Source: Bacteroidales bacterium
GTDB lineage: Bacteria > Bacteroidota > Bacteroidia > Bacteroidales > UBA932
Assembly: GCA_017625725.1 (NCBI GenBank)
Contig: JAGAKH010000026.1
Span: 1-33,784 of the forward strand
Reading direction: 5' to 3'
Length of the DNA: 33,784 bases
A program made the translations under genes and the position numbers. Under the pieces are notes generated by a model. The model saw only the letters and a list, made by a program, of their open reading frames with translations. It had not been told where the DNA came from and made no database searches. Positions 16,265 through 24,424 of the stretch are shown here, piece by piece (within the stretch, counting starts at the first letter, position 1; every line of letters begins with the position of its first letter).

Positions 16265-17683
16265 TTATCTGTCTATGCTCTGAGTGAAAGTTCTTCCGAA
16301 ACGGTCGGTCACTCTTACTTCAAGTGATCTTGCAGATTCTGATATCCTTGCCTTGAACATGTTCTCTGTCATTGCCGGATGAACCCAGAGATGTTTCAGT
16401 TTTGATGCATCTTTATAACATTCAAGGGCTACAGGGTCATATCCCTTGAATCTTTCCATGTCACAGATCTTCTTACCGTCCTCATAGTACTCGACCTTCC
16501 ATTCAGGATCATAGTCCCAGACGTTTGCCACAATGAATCCTTTGTTCTGAGGATCATCCGTATATACCTTGAACTGATGGTCAAGTGGCTTTCCGCTTGA
16601 TTTGTACTGCCATTTCATCTCTGTTCCGTCAAATTCGAACACCTTATATCCTACAGGTGCTCCGTCAATGCATACAGGTCCGCACCACCATGCTCCGCAA
16701 AGACCGGTGATATTCTGCTCCATGAGATTCTTGTCGATTATCTGGTTGTTTCCAGTGTGCATGTGTCCGGACAGAATGAGACTCTTGTATGGTTTCAGCA
16801 TTTCATACAACGCCTTTTTATTGCACAGAACGTCGCTTATCTCACCATATCTGAAGGCATCCCTGTCTTCTTTGCTGAGGGTAGTAGGGATGTGCATCGA
16901 CACAACGACTGCATGGTCCTTTGGAACATATGACAGGTCTTTGGCCAGCCATTCGAGCTGTCTACCGTCGATGTATCCTATATAGAACCAGTCTCTTCCG
17001 ACGAAGAAATTATCGTTCAGAACAACATAATGTACCTTGCCGACATTGAAAGAATACCATGCCGGACCGAAGAAATCCTCGTAGTCTTTCATGGATGTCT
17101 CATGCGACGCCCCATAATTGGTCATATCATGATTGCCCATTACATTTCTGAAAACGATTCCTGTGTGTGACATGACTTCCCTATACTGTGGGTAAAGGGC
17201 GTGATTCCAGCCTACGATGTCTCCGAGGCATATACCGAAGGTGTAATCTCCATCCATACTCCTGACATGCTGTCCGATGTCCTTGGAATGGACGGTAAGT
17301 TCAGGAAATTCTTCTGCATCACTTATCTGCGGGTCAGCAATGACTATGATGTTGTGGTTCCTGTCGTTCTTAGGATTCTTCACAACCTTGAAATCGTATG
17401 ATCTGGTCTTGCTGTCAATCTTCTTGTAATATGAGGTCCCGTCATTTTCTGAAGATGAAATATAGCCTGAAGGAGTGGAGATGAAAACGAATCTGCTGTC
17501 GACATCCGTATCCATGCAGAACCTTCCCTTTGAGTCAGTCTTTGTAGTCATAAGGCCATCTGATACTACTACTCCCGCTATAGCCTTGCCTTCTGTATCA
17601 GTTACTGTTCCCTTGATCTTTTCAGCCCTGGCTTCTGTGAATGCGAGGACCATTACAAGTGTTACTGTCAATATTCTTTTCAT
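16265..17683 (-). CDS. Exported calcineurin-like metallophosphoesterase
   Basis: Predicted periplasmic phosphatase or phosphodiesterase of 472 residues from the ATG at 17683. A signal peptide (MKRILTVTLVMVLAFTEARA) is followed by a beta-sandwich domain of the regulatory type (IKGTVTDTEGKAIAGVVVSD). The metallophosphoesterase core then shows the ordered metal-binding motifs IADPQISD, LGDIVGWN, MGNHDMTN, MHIPTT and SGHMHTGN. A C-terminal domain of about 150 residues follows, as in the known three-part architecture of this family in Bacteroidota. The longer in-frame start at 17761 lies inside the upstream gene and would bury the signal peptide, so it is rejected. It is the last gene of the minus-strand operon, five bases after the CE2-like gene. 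Substrate unknown; neighbours suggest a phosphorylated glycan product. Confidence 0.88.
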   Translation of the reverse strand: MKRILTVTLVMVLAFTEARAEKIKGTVTDTEGKAIAGVVVSDGLMTTKTDSKGRFCMDTDVDSRFVFISTPSGYISSSENDGTSYYKKIDSKTRSYDFKVVKNPKNDRNHNIIVIADPQISDAEEFPELTVHSKDIGQHVRSMDGDYTFGICLGDIVGWNHALYPQYREVMSHTGIVFRNVMGNHDMTNYGASHETSMKDYEDFFGPAWYSFNVGKVHYVVLNDNFFVGRDWFYIGYIDGRQLEWLAKDLSYVPKDHAVVVSMHIPTTLSKEDRDAFRYGEISDVLCNKKALYEMLKPYKSLILSGHMHTGNNQIIDKNLMEQNITGLCGAWWCGPVCIDGAPVGYKVFEFDGTEMKWQYKSSGKPLDHQFKVYTDDPQNKGFIVANVWDYDPEWKVEYYEDGKKICDMERFKGYDPVALECYKDASKLKHLWVHPAMTENMFKARISESARSLEVRVTDRFGRTFTQSIDR

Positions 17684-17688
17684 GATTC

Positions 17689-18795
17689 TTATCTTATCGG
17701 TTTCTCTTCCATCTCCCATCCTGTAGCGGTTGAAATGTATGGTATAAGGCAGCTTGCCCATTTTTTCTGTCCCTTGTAGTTGGGATGCCAGCTTGCTCCA
17801 AGGTCATTGTCATAGCTGTAGAGCCCTTCGGTAAATCCGATGTACCTTATGTTCTTGAGGCCGCATGTCGTGCATACTGTCCTGAGATAGTCGTAACACA
17901 TCTGATCTGCAGCAGAGGCAATGCAAAGAATTGGAATATCCTCTCCATAGTTTTTCTTTACCTTATTCAGCAACTCATGATATCTGCTGGTAAACTCTCC
18001 GATCGAAGGCTGTCTTGAGCATGAGAAGTCATTGGTCATCAGGTAGATGACAACGACGTCCGGACGATAAGAAACCATTTCTGGAGTCCATTCTATGTTT
18101 TCGTCTTCGTCGTATGCATGAGAATAACGGTCTGGCATATTGTATCCTCTTCTATAATCATCGTAATTTCGGGCTATTCCTTGTCCTGAGTGGCTTACAA
18201 GAGTGTAGTCTGCATTGAAATAGCGTGAAACGATTGCAGCATAGGTAAGGTTGCAGTTTTCTGTCTCAGCCTTGAAAGGATCGTTCCTGTCATTGCTTTC
18301 CGTGCCGTATCCGCAGGTGTAGGAATCACCGATGAACTCGATATGTCTTTCTCTTCTGGCATTTGCCTGAAGCAACTCGCCTTCTGTAATGAATGAATGC
18401 AAGGTGACGCGTCCCTGTTCACCTTCAGTTCTCTTCTGTATGATGACCTCATGTTCTCCCTTGCCGAGTCCTTCTGCCAGAACGATTACGGTATCTTTTC
18501 TGTTGATGAGGAATCTGCTGTCTTCCTTAGGTTCCATTTCCTTGTCGACCCACACATTGAACCAGCTGTTTCCGCTGTCTGAACATCTTACTGCCAATGA
18601 AGGACCGTTGAAACGGATTCTGCAGTATACACCGCTCCAGTCATAGCTTACATCTTCTCCATTCACTACTGTTCTTCCTGTATATTCTATACGGGAATCG
18701 GATGCAGGTGTATGCACCGGATTTTTAGCCTTTCTTGCTTGCGTCGTTGCAGAAAGACTGATAAGCATCAAGCCAATTAAAGCAATTCTTTTCAT
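17689..18795 (-). CDS. CE2-like SGNH acetyl esterase
   Basis: Predicted exported carbohydrate esterase of 368 residues. After a signal peptide (MKRIALIGLMLISLSATTQA) comes an N-terminal jelly-roll domain (about 30-145; IEYTGRTV, FNGPSLAVR, VWVDKE) and a C-terminal SGNH hydrolase domain with the nucleophile Ser158 in FIGDSYTCGYGTE, the YLMTNDFS segment, and His337 in SWHPNYKGQ. This two-domain layout and the GDSYTCGYG signature are those of carbohydrate esterase family 2, which removes O-acetyl groups from polysaccharides. Two positions before the His there is Ser rather than Asp, so the third member of the triad may be missing, as described for some CE2 enzymes. It is 11 bases after the acyltransferase gene and five before the phosphoesterase. 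Confidence 0.85.
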   Translation of the reverse strand: MKRIALIGLMLISLSATTQARKAKNPVHTPASDSRIEYTGRTVVNGEDVSYDWSGVYCRIRFNGPSLAVRCSDSGNSWFNVWVDKEMEPKEDSRFLINRKDTVIVLAEGLGKGEHEVIIQKRTEGEQGRVTLHSFITEGELLQANARRERHIEFIGDSYTCGYGTESNDRNDPFKAETENCNLTYAAIVSRYFNADYTLVSHSGQGIARNYDDYRRGYNMPDRYSHAYDEDENIEWTPEMVSYRPDVVVIYLMTNDFSCSRQPSIGEFTSRYHELLNKVKKNYGEDIPILCIASAADQMCYDYLRTVCTTCGLKNIRYIGFTEGLYSYDNDLGASWHPNYKGQKKWASCLIPYISTATGWEMEEKPIR

Positions 18796-18806
18796 TATAT
18801 TGTGAT

Positions 18807-20201
18807 TTAACTTTTCCAGAATATTCTAAGTCTTGTGAACAGATATGTTCCTGCCATCATAAGGCCTGTGATGATGATTCCTCGGCCGATTCCCCAGAAT
18901 TGTGAACCGACGCTGGCAGCATCCAGTTTAGGCAGCAGACCGCATAGTGCCAGAACCGGTCCTATCAGAAATGATGTGATCGTGTATGCAATCATAGGGT
19001 TTTGACCGACTCCGGCCAGGAATTTTCCTTTCATTCCGAATCCAAGTTCAAGCATCAGGAGGAATGAGGTAGTCAAAGCGGCCATACCACCGGTTGTGAA
19101 CAGGTAGGACAGATTGCAGTGGTCCTTTGTTATACCTCCATCTATCGGGTCAAAAGCAATACCCACAAGAAGCAGAATCCATCCGATGTAAGCTATCATG
19201 CAGGAAAGATTCTTCTCTTTCCAAGTCAGGAACAGATATGCAGCGGCAGCTGTAGCCGTAATGATGAAGTCTGCCGCGACTTCCCTGGCAAAGAGACCCC
19301 ATAGCTGAAGGACTACAGCCGAAACCGCAATAATTCCAGCAGCGACACCTTTCGCTGAAAATGCTGTTCTTTCCTGACAGTCTTTCATGATCATATCTCC
19401 GATCACTGAACCGGGAAGAGCAATCAGCAGATACTGAAGATAGTCCGACCTGAAGAACCAGCCTATCCTTTCGAAGGAAGGTACAAACGAAAGAACTGCC
19501 GGAGAATATGAATCCAGAGCCTTGATCGCTGCAATGAACAATATCACAAGCCATCTCAACCTAAGATTGTCTTTCGTCAGTATCCACAGCAGTCCTCCGA
19601 AGAGGGCGATGTTAGCCAGAATCATGATTATCACGTCACACGCCCATTTGTCAAGTGCTACGTTGAAGCATCTGACACGTATAAAAGCCAGGGCTGCAAT
19701 CATACCTGCTCCTGCAAGGTTTATTGCTGTGCCAAGGTGACGTCTCCATCCATCTGCCGCACTCCTGATTCGGACAAGGGCCATGAACATGGCAAGCCAG
19801 ACGGTGATCATGAACATATATGTCTGAGTCGCAGGCAGAGTGGTTGCCCATGTACCGTATGCATTACCCAAGACCAGAGCGAAGGCTGACAGAATCACCC
19901 ATCTTTTGATCAGGCTTCCAGCCAGTTTCATGAAACTTTCGCCTTTTTCCATGCGTTTTCTCATCGCAAGCGGGAATGCTGCTCCCATGGCGAAGAGGAA
20001 GAACGGGAAGACCAGATCTACCCATGTGATTCCCGGTACGTCAGGATTGAATGCATAGGTAGGTGGGGGAGTCTGTGCATGGAACATCCATGCAGGAAGT
20101 CCGGAATTGAATCCTATGTTGGCACAGAGGATCATACCTGTAATGGCTATTCCCCTCAGAAGATCAATGGAGGTGTAACGTACTTTTTGATTATTTGCCA
20201 T
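18807..20201 (-). CDS. NagX-like membrane acyltransferase (HGSNAT_cat/DUF5009 type)
   Basis: Integral inner-membrane protein of 464 residues with roughly ten to twelve hydrophobic segments. The N terminus RYTSIDLLRGIAITGMIL and the later WVDLVFPFFLFAMGAAFPLA are signatures of the COG4299/NagX group related to the catalytic part of heparan-alpha-glucosaminide N-acetyltransferase. Such proteins are thought to move acyl groups from cytoplasmic acyl-CoA to periplasmic sugars, although bacterial members are poorly characterised. The C-terminal VGQNPMIAYT is also typical. It sits between the LamG-GDPD gene (12 bases) and the CE2-like esterase (11 bases), putting an acyl-transfer and an acyl-removal protein next to each other. 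Activity and substrate are inferred from the family only. Confidence 0.85.
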   Translation of the reverse strand: MANNQKVRYTSIDLLRGIAITGMILCANIGFNSGLPAWMFHAQTPPPTYAFNPDVPGITWVDLVFPFFLFAMGAAFPLAMRKRMEKGESFMKLAGSLIKRWVILSAFALVLGNAYGTWATTLPATQTYMFMITVWLAMFMALVRIRSAADGWRRHLGTAINLAGAGMIAALAFIRVRCFNVALDKWACDVIIMILANIALFGGLLWILTKDNLRLRWLVILFIAAIKALDSYSPAVLSFVPSFERIGWFFRSDYLQYLLIALPGSVIGDMIMKDCQERTAFSAKGVAAGIIAVSAVVLQLWGLFAREVAADFIITATAAAAYLFLTWKEKNLSCMIAYIGWILLLVGIAFDPIDGGITKDHCNLSYLFTTGGMAALTTSFLLMLELGFGMKGKFLAGVGQNPMIAYTITSFLIGPVLALCGLLPKLDAASVGSQFWGIGRGIIITGLMMAGTYLFTRLRIFWKS

Positions 20202-20213
20202 GTCGCCATTTTA

Positions 20214-22136
20214 TTACTTGCAGAAAGCCTTTATGATAGCCTGAAGATTGTCCGGGTTGTCGGTGGTGATATAGTCCACACCTTCTCCGAGCCATTTCAT
20301 AAGTTCATTATCGGAGTTGACAGTCCATACATTGACTATCATACCCAGGTCCTGGGCCTCCTTTATCCATTCAGGATGAGAGGCCAATGTGCCGGAACTG
20401 TAGTCAATGCTTCTGATGCCGTCAGCCAGCAGGTCAGCCGGTTTCCTGTCACCGTTGAGATAGCCGACCATCGCTTCCGGTCTTGCTGCAGCGATTCTCT
20501 TGCAGTTTTCGTAGTCGAAGGCTATGTATTCCACCATGTCGTTCAAGCCTGCATCATCAATCATCTTCAGTGCTGTATCTATGACGAGATTATTCTTCTC
20601 ACGGGTATTGTGTGTCTTGAATTCAAGTATCAGCTTTGTGACCTTGCTCTTCTTCAATTCTGTGAGAACGTCTGTAAATAACGGCAGTTTTTCCCCGTTG
20701 CCCAGTTTGAGGTCCTTCACTTCGTCATAATTGCAGTTCTGAATTGTCTTGCCGGACATCACTCCGTCGTGGTTACATACGATCACTCCATCCAATGTAA
20801 TCCAAACGTCCAGCTCTGAGCCATATACACACAGTTCCTGTGCTTTTTTGAAACCTTCAATGGAATTTTCCGGAATGCCGTCCTTGTGATATCCTCTGTG
20901 TGCGATGACCTTGGCTTCCTTGAGTTCAATTGCGGACTCGGAAATCGTAAATTTAACCTTTCCCAAAGGATACAGATCCTGATTCCTTTTCATAATCAGC
21001 TTGTATCTTCCGTCTGTAATGTCTTCAGGGAGAGTGGCCGTGATATTGATTTCATTAGCCTGACAACTGCATTCAGCTCTGTAGCTTCCGTTGTCTGATT
21101 CGATTATAAGGATGTCGGAAGACTGGAAACCCCATCCGGAAATGACGAAACTTCCTCCTTTCGCGATGTTGCATGTGGTAAGATACATTACGTTCTCAGG
21201 AAGGAAATCTGATTTTGGAATATTGATCCCAAGAGTCGGGTAGTAGTTCTTTATATATTCTTCGGTAAGAGGTTCATCATATATTCTTGCCATTGCTATA
21301 TCGCCTTTCCATGCAGCCTGGGCCGATGTCGCTCCAGGGTCGCCTCCGATGCAGAACCAGTGACATGCAGGAGTGCTTGGGAAAACGAATTCTCCATATG
21401 TCTTGACCGTGTTCTTGAGTTCTCCGTCAACATATACCTTCGCTTCGCCCTTTTCCTTGTCCCATACTCCGATTATATGATAGTATCTTCCTCTTTCCGG
21501 AACAATACCGCTGGTTCCCCAGACCCAGTTGCTCTTGCCTGTGGTGCTTACATTTGTGAGGAAGGTAAGAACCTTGCCTTTACTGTTGTTGGAAATCATG
21601 ATTCCGGTTCCACCGCTTTCCATTGAACTGAATGCCTTGATCTCCAGGCTACCGTCGTTCTCGTCATCGAACATGCAGATTGCCTCGAGGCTGTATCCGT
21701 CGGAAAGCCTGTTCTTGAAATCCTTCTCCATAGAGTAATTGAACTTATGGTAGCTGTCAGAGAATGTCTCTCCATAACTGTGACTGAACCTGACAAGATT
21801 TCCTCCATATGACGGATGCTTCCATGTAGTCATATACAAGCCATCGAAAGTGTTAACATGGTATCTTGAATCTGAAATGTCCGTCATTGTGCCGTCGTCG
21901 TTGAACTGAGCATCGAAGATAGGCCTTATTATCTGGAACTCCGGTTGCTGTGGATCTTCCGGTTCCTGTGGATCTTCCGGCCCGACCGGCTCATCAGGAT
22001 TCTCGTCAGGTGCATCCGGATTCACAGGAGTTTCATTGATATCTTTGTCGTTATCAGGTGTCAGTTCGTCATTGGAACATGAATTGACGGATGTAACTGC
22101 CAGAATACAGCAGAGGATCAAAAGTAAACGTTTCAT
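20214..22136 (-). CDS. LamG - GDPD lipoprotein (glycerophosphodiester phosphodiesterase-like)
   Basis: Lipoprotein of 640 residues with lipobox SVNSC (Cys20). A Pro/Glu/Asp-rich tether (about 35-67) is partly encoded by two 18-base repeats at 21941-21976. Next comes a LamG-type concanavalin-like domain (about 68-300; YYHIIGVWDKEKGEAKVYVD, AMARIYDEPLTEEYIK), then an IPT-like beta-sandwich (about 310-400), then a GDPD TIM barrel (about 408-640). The GDPD catalytic set is intact: His413-Arg414 in VIAHRGYH, Glu423-Asn424 in IPENS, Glu441 and Asp443 in SELDVW, and His456 in CNHDG. GDPD enzymes hydrolyse glycerophosphodiesters. The LamG domain suggests carbohydrate binding on a surface-tethered enzyme. 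It is second in the operon, 31 bases after the GH97 gene. Confidence 0.9.
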   Translation of the reverse strand: MKRLLLILCCILAVTSVNSCSNDELTPDNDKDINETPVNPDAPDENPDEPVGPEDPQEPEDPQQPEFQIIRPIFDAQFNDDGTMTDISDSRYHVNTFDGLYMTTWKHPSYGGNLVRFSHSYGETFSDSYHKFNYSMEKDFKNRLSDGYSLEAICMFDDENDGSLEIKAFSSMESGGTGIMISNNSKGKVLTFLTNVSTTGKSNWVWGTSGIVPERGRYYHIIGVWDKEKGEAKVYVDGELKNTVKTYGEFVFPSTPACHWFCIGGDPGATSAQAAWKGDIAMARIYDEPLTEEYIKNYYPTLGINIPKSDFLPENVMYLTTCNIAKGGSFVISGWGFQSSDILIIESDNGSYRAECSCQANEINITATLPEDITDGRYKLIMKRNQDLYPLGKVKFTISESAIELKEAKVIAHRGYHKDGIPENSIEGFKKAQELCVYGSELDVWITLDGVIVCNHDGVMSGKTIQNCNYDEVKDLKLGNGEKLPLFTDVLTELKKSKVTKLILEFKTHNTREKNNLVIDTALKMIDDAGLNDMVEYIAFDYENCKRIAAARPEAMVGYLNGDRKPADLLADGIRSIDYSSGTLASHPEWIKEAQDLGMIVNVWTVNSDNELMKWLGEGVDYITTDNPDNLQAIIKAFCK

Positions 22137-22167
22137 GGCTTATGATATGTCTTTGATTTTCAGAGTC

Positions 22168-24159
22168 TTACTTTTTTACGAATCTTACTGCACATCCGCC
22201 GCTGGTGGCCAGCTTCATGTGTAGTGTGTCGTTCTGATCTACTGTCATTTCGCTATATGAATATGACTCTGGATTGCTCTCATAGTCTGCATCGGGACCG
22301 TCGGAGTAGATCTGGGCAATATATTCGGTTCCAGGCTCAAGGAATGAAAGTGCCACATTGAGTTCACGTGCGTTCTCGTCAGTTATAGCTCCGAGATACC
22401 AGTCTTCTGAATTCCTGTCTCGTCTTGCTGTAATTGTGTAATCTCCGATTACGGCATCAATCACGCGGCTTTCATGCCAGTCGCAAGGTACATCCTTTAT
22501 GAAATCGAATGCCTTTACGCCTTCATAGGCCTTAGGATCGTCAGATGCCATCTGAAGAGGGCTGTAAATGACTACATATTGTGCGAGCTGTTTAGCCAGT
22601 GTAGTGCGTACGCGGCAGAACGGATAGTTAGGATTACTGAAATCAAATGTACCGAATGTGTAGTCCATAGGACCGGCAAGGCCTCTTATGAACGGACAAA
22701 CTGTCATATGGTCCGGTCTGTTTCCGCCATCAGGTTCCCATGCGTCATGTTCCTGGCCCCTCACTCCTTCGTATGTCATGAGATTTGGCCAAGTCCTGTG
22801 GATACCGGTAGGCATTGCCGGTTCATGCTCGTCAATGCATATCCTGTATTTGGCAGCAGTCTCTACGATCTTTCTTCTTCTGTTCACACCATACTGTCCG
22901 TCGTGTGCCTCTTTGCCGTCCATAAGCACGTTGACATTTCCTGTCTTTACATAATGCATGTCGTAACTGCTGTAGAGCTTGTATGCCTCATCGATCTGTG
23001 ACAGATAATGGTCGGTGTTTGCTGCATATTCATTATGAATCACCATCTGTACACCCTTTGAGGCAGCATATTTCATCACTTTGTCGAAGTCATAGTCAGG
23101 GTATGCCTTCGTGAAGTCGAAACCTGTACTGTTCTTCATCCAGTTGCCGTCCCATCCGATGTTCCATCCTTCTACAAGGACAGCACTCATTCCATTCTCA
23201 GCAGCGAAGTCTATGTAACGCATTGTATGCTCAGTTGTCGCACCGTGACGCGGACCATAATACCATGTGTAATAATCCTTGTGGAGCGTCCACCATATTC
23301 CTATATATTTGCCGGGGCGTATCCATGAGGTGTCTTCTATCCTGTTAGGCTCGTTGAGGTTGAGCATTATCCGTGACATGGCAAGCTCATTGATGTCGTC
23401 TGCAATGATCATTGTCCTCCAAGGAGTCTGGAAAGGCGTTGAAGCATAGACCTTTGTCCCGTCTGACCAAGGTGTAAGCCATGCCCTGAGGCAATAGTCT
23501 TCAGTATTAACAAGGTTCATCTTGGCATAATCGGTCAGATTGGCTTCATGAATCGCAAAATATCTGCCTTCTCCTGCTTCTATGGTGAACGGTGTGTGTG
23601 CTGTATCAATCTGGCTGATCGGAGTGTTATGACCGTAGTCTTCGTAATATGGGACACTTTGGTCAAGCCACCATGACATGTAATCCTTACTGAATCTGAA
23701 TTCGGTAAGTTCTTCTGCAATGGCAAACTCCTTTAAAGCCTCCTGATCCGGGAAGGAATATCTGAAACCGAAGCCATCGTCAAATACCCTGACGGTCAGA
23801 TCGATTATCCTGCCAGGCTCCGCAGTTTCCTTCATCCTGACTGTCATTTCATTGTAATTGTTCCTGACAAATCTTTCCTCTCCCCAGACCTGCTCCCATG
23901 TCTCGTCCTTTGAATCTGTTGATATTCTGCAGATTTCTACTGCTCCCAATTCAGCTTCCTCGCCCTTGAATATGAATCCAAGAGCTGAATTGCTTATGAT
24001 GGTCTGATTACCGTCCTTTACAGTATAGACAGCTTTCCCTTCCTGAGTCTTGACAGTGAAATTGATATTGCCGTCTGGTGATGATACAGAAGTGTTGCAG
24101 CATCCCGTCGCTAATATGCAGGAAATGGCTGCTACACTGAAAATGAATTTGAATTTCAT
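22168..24159 (-). CDS. GH97 family alpha-glucosidase-like lipoprotein
   Basis: Glycoside hydrolase family 97 enzyme of 663 residues, with a lipoprotein-type signal (LATGC, Cys20). It has the N-terminal GH97 beta-sandwich (about 25-280), a TIM barrel (about 285-560; EGWNIGWDGNW, FDFTKAYPDYDFDK) and a C-terminal beta domain. By comparison with SusB from memory, the catalytic and calcium-binding glutamates of the inverting subgroup are conserved: Glu205 (IHEANLTDY), Glu377 (IHNEY), Glu446 (DEHEPAMPTG), Glu464 (YEGVRG) and Glu470 (QEHDAW). The sequence YVKTGNVN occupies the place where retaining members carry a nucleophilic Asp. An inverting alpha-glucosidase acting on non-reducing alpha-glucosyl ends is therefore likely. 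It heads the tight five-gene operon and has its own -7 element upstream. Confidence 0.93.
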   Translation of the reverse strand: MKFKFIFSVAAISCILATGCCNTSVSSPDGNINFTVKTQEGKAVYTVKDGNQTIISNSALGFIFKGEEAELGAVEICRISTDSKDETWEQVWGEERFVRNNYNEMTVRMKETAEPGRIIDLTVRVFDDGFGFRYSFPDQEALKEFAIAEELTEFRFSKDYMSWWLDQSVPYYEDYGHNTPISQIDTAHTPFTIEAGEGRYFAIHEANLTDYAKMNLVNTEDYCLRAWLTPWSDGTKVYASTPFQTPWRTMIIADDINELAMSRIMLNLNEPNRIEDTSWIRPGKYIGIWWTLHKDYYTWYYGPRHGATTEHTMRYIDFAAENGMSAVLVEGWNIGWDGNWMKNSTGFDFTKAYPDYDFDKVMKYAASKGVQMVIHNEYAANTDHYLSQIDEAYKLYSSYDMHYVKTGNVNVLMDGKEAHDGQYGVNRRRKIVETAAKYRICIDEHEPAMPTGIHRTWPNLMTYEGVRGQEHDAWEPDGGNRPDHMTVCPFIRGLAGPMDYTFGTFDFSNPNYPFCRVRTTLAKQLAQYVVIYSPLQMASDDPKAYEGVKAFDFIKDVPCDWHESRVIDAVIGDYTITARRDRNSEDWYLGAITDENARELNVALSFLEPGTEYIAQIYSDGPDADYESNPESYSYSEMTVDQNDTLHMKLATSGGCAVRFVKK

Positions 24160-24212
24160 ATTGATGGACTTATAATGTTTATACTATATTATATCATAGC
24201 TTGATTAACAAA

Positions 24213-24220
24213 CAAAGATA
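24213..24220 (-). promoter_or_regulatory. -7 element upstream of the GH97 operon
   Basis: The minus strand reads TATCTTTG, an exact TAnnTTTG match, 53 bases before the GH97 ATG. Nineteen bases upstream is TTTA, one base from the TTTG -33 box. An A/T-rich inverted repeat at 24234-24257 overlaps the -33 region. Confidence 0.65.
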
Positions 24221-24233
24221 ATAATATTAGCTA

Positions 24234-24257
24234 TAATAATAAATTTTTTTATTATTA
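24234..24257. repeat. A/T-rich inverted repeat at the GH97 promoter
   Basis: TAATAATAAA and TTTATTATTA are perfect 10-base arms with a four-base loop. They cover the -33 position of the GH97 promoter and could be an operator. A related A/T repeat flanks the promoter at 25499-25542. Low complexity makes chance occurrence possible. Confidence 0.45.
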
Positions 24258-24354
24258 AGATTGATTTCCTGTTCACGGAAATACCGGTTTCGGCTGACAT
24301 CATGTCGTTGTTTATCTTTTTGAACGAGCGGGGCCAGATGTGACAATACCAATA

Positions 24355-24390
24355 GTCACCCGGCATGACAATGGTAAAATGTCGGGTGAC
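24355..24390. terminator. Hairpin after the phosphodiester glycosidase gene
   Basis: GTCACCCGGCAT pairs with ATGTCGGGTGAC (one G-U pair) around a 12-base loop. It begins 34 bases after the stop codon of the minus-strand NAGPA-domain gene. No T-run follows, so termination may be partial. The rest of the 24160-24424 interval holds only the GH97 promoter region. Confidence 0.6.
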
Positions 24391-24424
24391 GTGTAAAGAA
24401 AACAATCTGTAATTCCAGGGTGTA

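Noticed and set aside
17684-17761. Extended N terminus of the metallophosphoesterase
   Set aside because: It lies within the 3' end of the CE2-like gene and would place the signal peptide internally.
20079-20681. Plus-strand 200-residue frame antisense to the acyltransferase and GDPD genes
   Set aside because: It is antisense to two clearly recognised genes and has no family resemblance.
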